Source: Dorea sp. (GTDB taxonomy: Bacteria > Bacillota_A > Clostridia > Lachnospirales > Lachnospiraceae). From it: 16,636 nt of DNA. Of this stretch, positions 13,598-16,636 are shown in pieces. The stretch covers positions 1 through 16,636 of the forward strand of contig JAEDLC010000032.1 of assembly GCA_016295505.1 (NCBI GenBank), in the 5' to 3' direction. Under the pieces are notes generated by a model, which had not been told where the DNA came from, made no database searches, and worked only from the letters and a program-made list of their open reading frames with translations. The translations under genes and the position numbers were made by a program. Positions within the stretch are counted from its first letter, which is position 1. Every line of letters begins with the position of its first letter.

Positions 13598-14875
13598 GTG
13601 AACACGAATAACGATGACAAAAACATAATTGCCGGATGGCTCGGGGCACATCGATCTGAACTGATCGATGTTGCGGATTACATATATGCCCATCCGGAAC
13701 TTGCTTATGAAGAAACACTTTCATCCAGGTGTCTTGCCGATTATCTGGAGCATCAGGGGTTTCAGATTACCTGGAAAACTGCCGGTATTGACACGGCATT
13801 TACTGCAGAGTGGGGAACCGGAAAACCTGTACTTGGATTTCTTGCTGAATATGACGCACTTGCCAGTCTCGGACATGCCTGCGGACATAATCTACTTGGA
13901 ACTGCCGTTGCTGCTGCTGCCTGTGCGTTAAAAGACGACATGACAGCAAACAGGACATCCGGAACCATCCGTGTCTACGGCTGCCCGGCAGAAGAGATCA
14001 TGTCCGGAAAGATCGTAATGAATGACCAGGGTGTATTTGATGACCTGGACGTCGCTGTCACCTGGCATCCATTCGACCGAAACCGGATCAGCAATGATAT
14101 CTGGCAATCACAGGATATCAAAAATTATCGTTTTCACGGAGTCAGCGCACACGCATCCAAAGCACCGGAAAATGGCAGGAGTGCACTGGATGCTGCAGAA
14201 CTCATGAACATCGGAGTCAATTATCTGAGGGAACATGTCCCTTCCGATGTGCGGATGCACTACGCATACATTGATAACGGTCAGCCGGCCAACGTCGTTC
14301 CCGACTTCGCCATGACCAACTACTTCATCCGCTCCAGCCTTCGCGCCCGCACAGAAGATGCGAGCCAACGCGTTGATAACTGCGCAAAAGGAGCCGCACT
14401 TATGACGGGCACCACCGTGGACATCGAATTAGTCAAGAGCTGCAAAGAGATGAAAGTCAATCGCGTACTCACTGAACTCTATTACGATGCCATGACCCGG
14501 ATTCCGACTCCGGAATATACTGAGGAAGAATTGAACTTCGCATCAAAGATCACAGAAGAAGCCGGATTACAGAATAATGGTCACTATTTTGAAGGACTGG
14601 AACCGTTGGAAGCCGAACCCGTTCCCATCTCCATCGGCACCGACGCATCTGAAGTCAGCCACACCGTTCCACTCATCACGATCAGTGCCGCCACCATGTG
14701 CAAAGGTACCCCGCTGCATCACTGGGCGGCTGCCAGACAGGCAGGAATGAGCATCGGACACAAAGGCATGATGTATGTAGCAAGATGCATGGCAGAAGGG
14801 ACAAAATTATTAATAGAGACACCCGGAAGCATAGAAAAGGCCTGGGAATTCCATAAAGGGACAGGGCATTTTTAA
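13598..14875 (+). CDS. M20-family amidohydrolase (AbgB-like)
   Basis: The 425-residue product is a metal-dependent amidase of the M20 peptidase family. Motifs in order: YAHPELAYEE (about 30-39), LAEYDALASLGHACGHNLLGT with the metal-binding HxCGHN (His93-Asn98), GCPAEEIMSGK with catalytic and metal-binding Glu132-Glu133, WHPFD, VSAHASKAPENGRSALDA of the dimerisation lid, and TDASEVSHTVP near the C-terminus. This pattern is that of AbgB-like aminobenzoyl-glutamate or aminoacyl amide hydrolases. Translation probably starts at GTG 13598, with AGGAGGT about 10 bases upstream (somewhat long). It is likely cotranscribed with the ATC-hydrolase-like gene; an N-carbamoyl-cysteine substrate is an inference from that pairing only. 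Confidence 0.88.
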   Translation: MNTNNDDKNIIAGWLGAHRSELIDVADYIYAHPELAYEETLSSRCLADYLEHQGFQITWKTAGIDTAFTAEWGTGKPVLGFLAEYDALASLGHACGHNLLGTAVAAAACALKDDMTANRTSGTIRVYGCPAEEIMSGKIVMNDQGVFDDLDVAVTWHPFDRNRISNDIWQSQDIKNYRFHGVSAHASKAPENGRSALDAAELMNIGVNYLREHVPSDVRMHYAYIDNGQPANVVPDFAMTNYFIRSSLRARTEDASQRVDNCAKGAALMTGTTVDIELVKSCKEMKVNRVLTELYYDAMTRIPTPEYTEEELNFASKITEEAGLQNNGHYFEGLEPLEAEPVPISIGTDASEVSHTVPLITISAATMCKGTPLHHWAAARQAGMSIGHKGMMYVARCMAEGTKLLIETPGSIEKAWEFHKGTGHF

Positions 14876-14878
14876 TTT

Positions 14879-14910
14879 GGGACGGAGGATTTTTAAATAT
14901 TCCCCGTCCC
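14879..14910. repeat. GC-armed palindromic repeat, copy 1
   Basis: GGGACGG and CCGTCCC arms flank an AT-rich centre (GGATTTTTAAATATTCC). Apart from two bases, it equals the reverse complement of copy 2 at 15825-15866. It starts 4 bases after the M20 stop. It may end that transcript but lacks a U-tract. Confidence 0.8.
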
Positions 14911-14916
14911 CACCAC

Positions 14917-14934
14917 TTATCCACATTATCCACA
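14917..14934 (+). other. Two tandem DnaA-box-like 9-mers
   Basis: TTATCCACA occurs twice head to tail without a gap, both perfect matches to the DnaA box consensus TTATNCACA. They sit directly before the AAAGGAGG ribosome site of proC. Binding by DnaA is not shown; the match itself is exact. Confidence 0.6.
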
Positions 14935-14950
14935 AAGGAGGTTCATAACT

Positions 14951-15748
14951 ATGGTTACAAAAAAAATTGGTATTATCGGCTGCGGCAATATGGGTGGTGC
15001 GATTCTTTACGGAGCACTGGAAAGTGGCGTTCTTCCGAAAGAAAACGCTTATGTTTATGACATCAATCCTGCAATGATGGAAAAGGCAAAGGGATGGGGT
15101 GTTAATCTTGCAGCAGACGATGAAGATGTCTGCAAGAAAAGTGATATTATTCTTCTCGCTGTAAAACCGCAAAATGCTGCGGAAGCTCTTTCTCAGTGTA
15201 AAAAGGCATTAGATAATAAAGCAATGATGTCTATTGTTGCCGGAGTTACTGTAGAACGTCTCCAGAACATGATTGATGGTACACCAAGAATTCTTCGAAT
15301 TCTTCCTAATACTCCGGCTATGGTCTTCGAAGGTGCCTTCGCCCTCTGCTCTGATAATGATCTGAGCGAGGATGAATTAGAAACATCCAAAGCAATCTGC
15401 AGTGCGATTGGTATCATAGAAATGGTTCCCGAACATCTGATTGATGCTGCATGTGGTTTAAGCGGAGGCGGCCCGGCTTATGTTGCAATGTTCATTGAAG
15501 CTATGGCTGATGGCGGCGTAAAACAAGGACTCCCCAGAGCCACTGCATACCGCCTGGCTGCTCAGACCTGTCTTGGAACCGCAAAAATGATTCTGGAAAA
15601 GGGGATACACCCGGGAGAATTAAAAGATATGGTAACCTCTCCTGGCGGAACAACCATTGAGGGATGCGAAGCATTGGAAAAAGGCGGCATGAGAGGCACT
15701 GTTATTGAATGCATTAATGTAGCAACTGAAAAATCACGCCAGCTTTAA
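14951..15748 (+). CDS. proC: Pyrroline-5-carboxylate reductase
   Basis: ProC performs the last step of proline synthesis, reducing 1-pyrroline-5-carboxylate with NAD(P)H in the cytoplasm. The 265-residue product begins KKIGIIGCGNMGGAILYGAL, the dinucleotide-binding turn GxGxMG. It continues with DIILLAVKPQN, SIVAGVTVERLQ, RILRILPNTPAMV, and the family signature at LSGGGPAYVAMFIEAMADGGVKQGLPR through HPGELKDMVTSPGGTTIEG. Length is typical and nothing is missing. An AAAGGAGG site precedes the ATG by nine bases. No clear promoter is seen in the 75-base gap to the M20 gene, so it may be read from upstream past repeat copy 1. It is followed by a strong terminator at 15762-15805. Confidence 0.97.
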   Translation: MVTKKIGIIGCGNMGGAILYGALESGVLPKENAYVYDINPAMMEKAKGWGVNLAADDEDVCKKSDIILLAVKPQNAAEALSQCKKALDNKAMMSIVAGVTVERLQNMIDGTPRILRILPNTPAMVFEGAFALCSDNDLSEDELETSKAICSAIGIIEMVPEHLIDAACGLSGGGPAYVAMFIEAMADGGVKQGLPRATAYRLAAQTCLGTAKMILEKGIHPGELKDMVTSPGGTTIEGCEALEKGGMRGTVIECINVATEKSRQL

Positions 15749-15761
15749 AATATAATCTGAC

Positions 15762-15805
15762 AAAAAGGAGTTATCCACACATTTTCGTGGATAACTCCTT
15801 TTTTT
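15762..15805 (+). terminator. Strong terminator after proC, possibly bidirectional
   Basis: A perfect 17-bp stem (AAAAAGGAGTTATCCAC with its complement) around an 8-base loop, ending in seven T on the plus strand and with As on the left, so it can also serve the convergent V-ATPase transcript. The stem contains TTATCCACA on plus and TTATCCACG on minus. Confidence 0.93.
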
Positions 15806-15824
15806 ACGGGGATAAGTCTTTCAA

Positions 15825-15866
15825 ACATGGGGACGGGGAATTTTTAAAAATCCTCCGTCCCCATGT
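15825..15866. repeat. GC-armed palindromic repeat, copy 2 (inverted relative to copy 1)
   Basis: Perfect 12-bp arms ACATGGGGACGG / CCGTCCCCATGT enclose an AT-rich centre (GGAATTTTTAAAAATCCT). A T6 run follows shortly on the plus strand, so it may act as a second terminator. It is nearly identical to copy 1 in opposite orientation, and the two copies bracket proC. Confidence 0.82.
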
Positions 15867-15873
15867 AACTTTT

Positions 15874-16491
15874 TTATTTCCCCTGCATTTTTTTGATGAC
15901 TTTCAACCGGGTAAATTCTTCTCTTTCCTTTTCTTCCAATGCATTATTAATGGTATACACCAGATTTGTATACATTGGTATAGTAATATTTTTCAGTGCA
16001 TTTGCTCTCTTCTGTGTCTTCTTTATATTAGTTGCAAGCCGATATGCACTGTTTTCTACTTCAGCCAGCTTGATTGTCAGATCTTTTACTTCTCGAAATG
16101 CTTCCCGGACAATATCAATTGACTCATGCGTTGTGCTGAATGAGTATGTCAGATCATTCTGTCTGGCATCATATTTTATATGAGGAATCTCTGTTCCCAT
16201 AATACTTCTGGTCTGAATACGAATAGATTCCTCTATCGGAACAGTAAATGCAAGTTCCTGCACCTTACTGATACCGTGTTCAATATTCGCTCGCTGCAGA
16301 CACGCATATGCCCTGGTAAATGTTGCATCAATCTCTTCCTGTATATCCTTCGCCTCATCAATCAGACTCATCAGTTCTTTTAACAGGATATTTCTCTTTT
16401 TGTCCATCAGATCAAATCCCTGATGCGCCAGTGCAAGAGAATTTTTTGCAAGCATCAAATTACCTTTTGTAGGAAATTCTCTGGGATCCAT
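15874..16491 (-). CDS. atpD: V-type ATP synthase subunit D
   Basis: Subunit D forms the central rotor stalk of the V/A-type ATPase, linking the A3B3 head to the membrane ring. The 205-residue product begins PTKGNLMLAKNSLALAHQGFDLMDKKRNILLKELM, the conserved N-terminal helix of the family. Then come a middle region (PIEESIRIQTRSIMGTEIPHIKY) and a long C-terminal helix (EVENSAYRLATNIKKTQKRANALKNITIPMYTNLVYTINNALEEKEREEFTRLKVIKKM) with the typical RxNALxxxxIP motif. Length is normal. GGAAGG precedes the ATG. Subunit D usually closes the operon after subunits A and B, and here it is the last gene before a shared terminator region. The A/B genes would lie beyond the window edge. The gene is also called ntpD. 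Confidence 0.95.
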   Translation of the reverse strand: MDPREFPTKGNLMLAKNSLALAHQGFDLMDKKRNILLKELMSLIDEAKDIQEEIDATFTRAYACLQRANIEHGISKVQELAFTVPIEESIRIQTRSIMGTEIPHIKYDARQNDLTYSFSTTHESIDIVREAFREVKDLTIKLAEVENSAYRLATNIKKTQKRANALKNITIPMYTNLVYTINNALEEKEREEFTRLKVIKKMQGK

Positions 16492-16530
16492 AAGATGCCT
16501 TCCTTTCTATACTTTTCCACCATTGCTACT

Positions 16531-16636
16531 TTACTGACTTTCCAAAGCCAGCATCCGGTCACTCCGAAGCAGTCCGAACCCTTCGGCTCCTCCGCGACTG
16601 AGACCTCGCGCCTTTCGGCGCTCGGTCACGTCGCTC
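16531..16636 (-). other. GC-rich hairpin-rich segment with an open frame entering from the window edge
   Basis: The minus strand is open from the edge to TAA at 16531-16533 and encodes SDVTERRKARGLSRGGAEGF followed by GLLRSDRMLALESQ, ending 39 bases before the subunit D start. It does not look like a V-type subunit B C-terminus. The part 16560-16636 is far richer in G+C than its surroundings and holds short hairpins (GCGCC-GAAA-GGCGC; CCGAA-GGG-TTCGG). It may be a repeat element, a gene tail, or both. Confidence 0.4.

Noticed and set aside
1..16636. CRISPR array, integrase attachment site or prophage
   Set aside because: No regularly spaced direct repeats, phage genes or integrase genes were seen, and the tRNA-Lys is not followed by an integrase or by a duplicated 3' end.

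Overview
The window reads as chromosome of a low-to-mid-GC anaerobic Firmicute, most likely a gut-type Lachnospiraceae (Clostridia). The reasons are an oxygen-sensitive class III ribonucleotide reductase, a V-type ATP synthase subunit, a LexA box of the Gram-positive GAAC-N4-GTTC type, strong AGGAGG ribosome sites, and several families typical of that group (YolD-like plus Y-family polymerase, DUF6512, DUF6282, Rpn/PD-(D/E)XK transposase remnants). Species cannot be fixed from the sequence alone.

Layout. 1-457: 3' part of a decayed Rpn-type nuclease/transposase gene (minus). 666-2985: nrdD (minus) with a promoter and two NrdR boxes 32 bp apart. 3061-4211: mobA-mobB operon (minus) for molybdenum cofactor guanylation. 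4246-4606: a divergent small gene whose frame is interrupted by one UGA that is best read as selenocysteine. It is a 101-residue HesB/CC-type selenoprotein candidate with a SECIS-like hairpin just after the UGA, and ordinary ORF calling misses it. 4624-6658: a LexA-controlled SOS operon (minus) of a Y-family DNA polymerase and a YolD-like partner. 6740-7057: a small coiled-coil protein of unknown role (plus). 7046-10925: a sugar/polyol locus (minus) of a ROK regulator, a zinc polyol dehydrogenase and a GPH-type symporter, with a shared operator core near both promoters. 10987-11859: a DUF6282 metal-hydrolase-like gene. 11962-12155: a tRNA-Lys(CUU) transcription unit. 12223-12765: a DUF6512 membrane protein (plus). 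12845-14875: an ATC-hydrolase-like gene followed by an AbgB-like M20 amidohydrolase, which could form a thiazoline-to-cysteine route. 14951-15748: proC, bracketed by two inverted copies of a GC-armed palindromic repeat and by DnaA-box-like TTATCCACA motifs. 15874-16491: V-type ATP synthase subunit D (minus), preceded by a GC-rich, hairpin-rich stretch at the window edge.

How the parts relate. The main units are independent housekeeping or accessory operons. The selenoprotein candidate lies back to back with mobAB, and Mo-pterin enzymes such as formate dehydrogenase are often selenoproteins, so a selenium/molybdenum link is plausible but not shown. Regulatory calls (NrdR, LexA, ROK operator) rest on visible sequence matches; the regulators NrdR and LexA are not encoded in this window.
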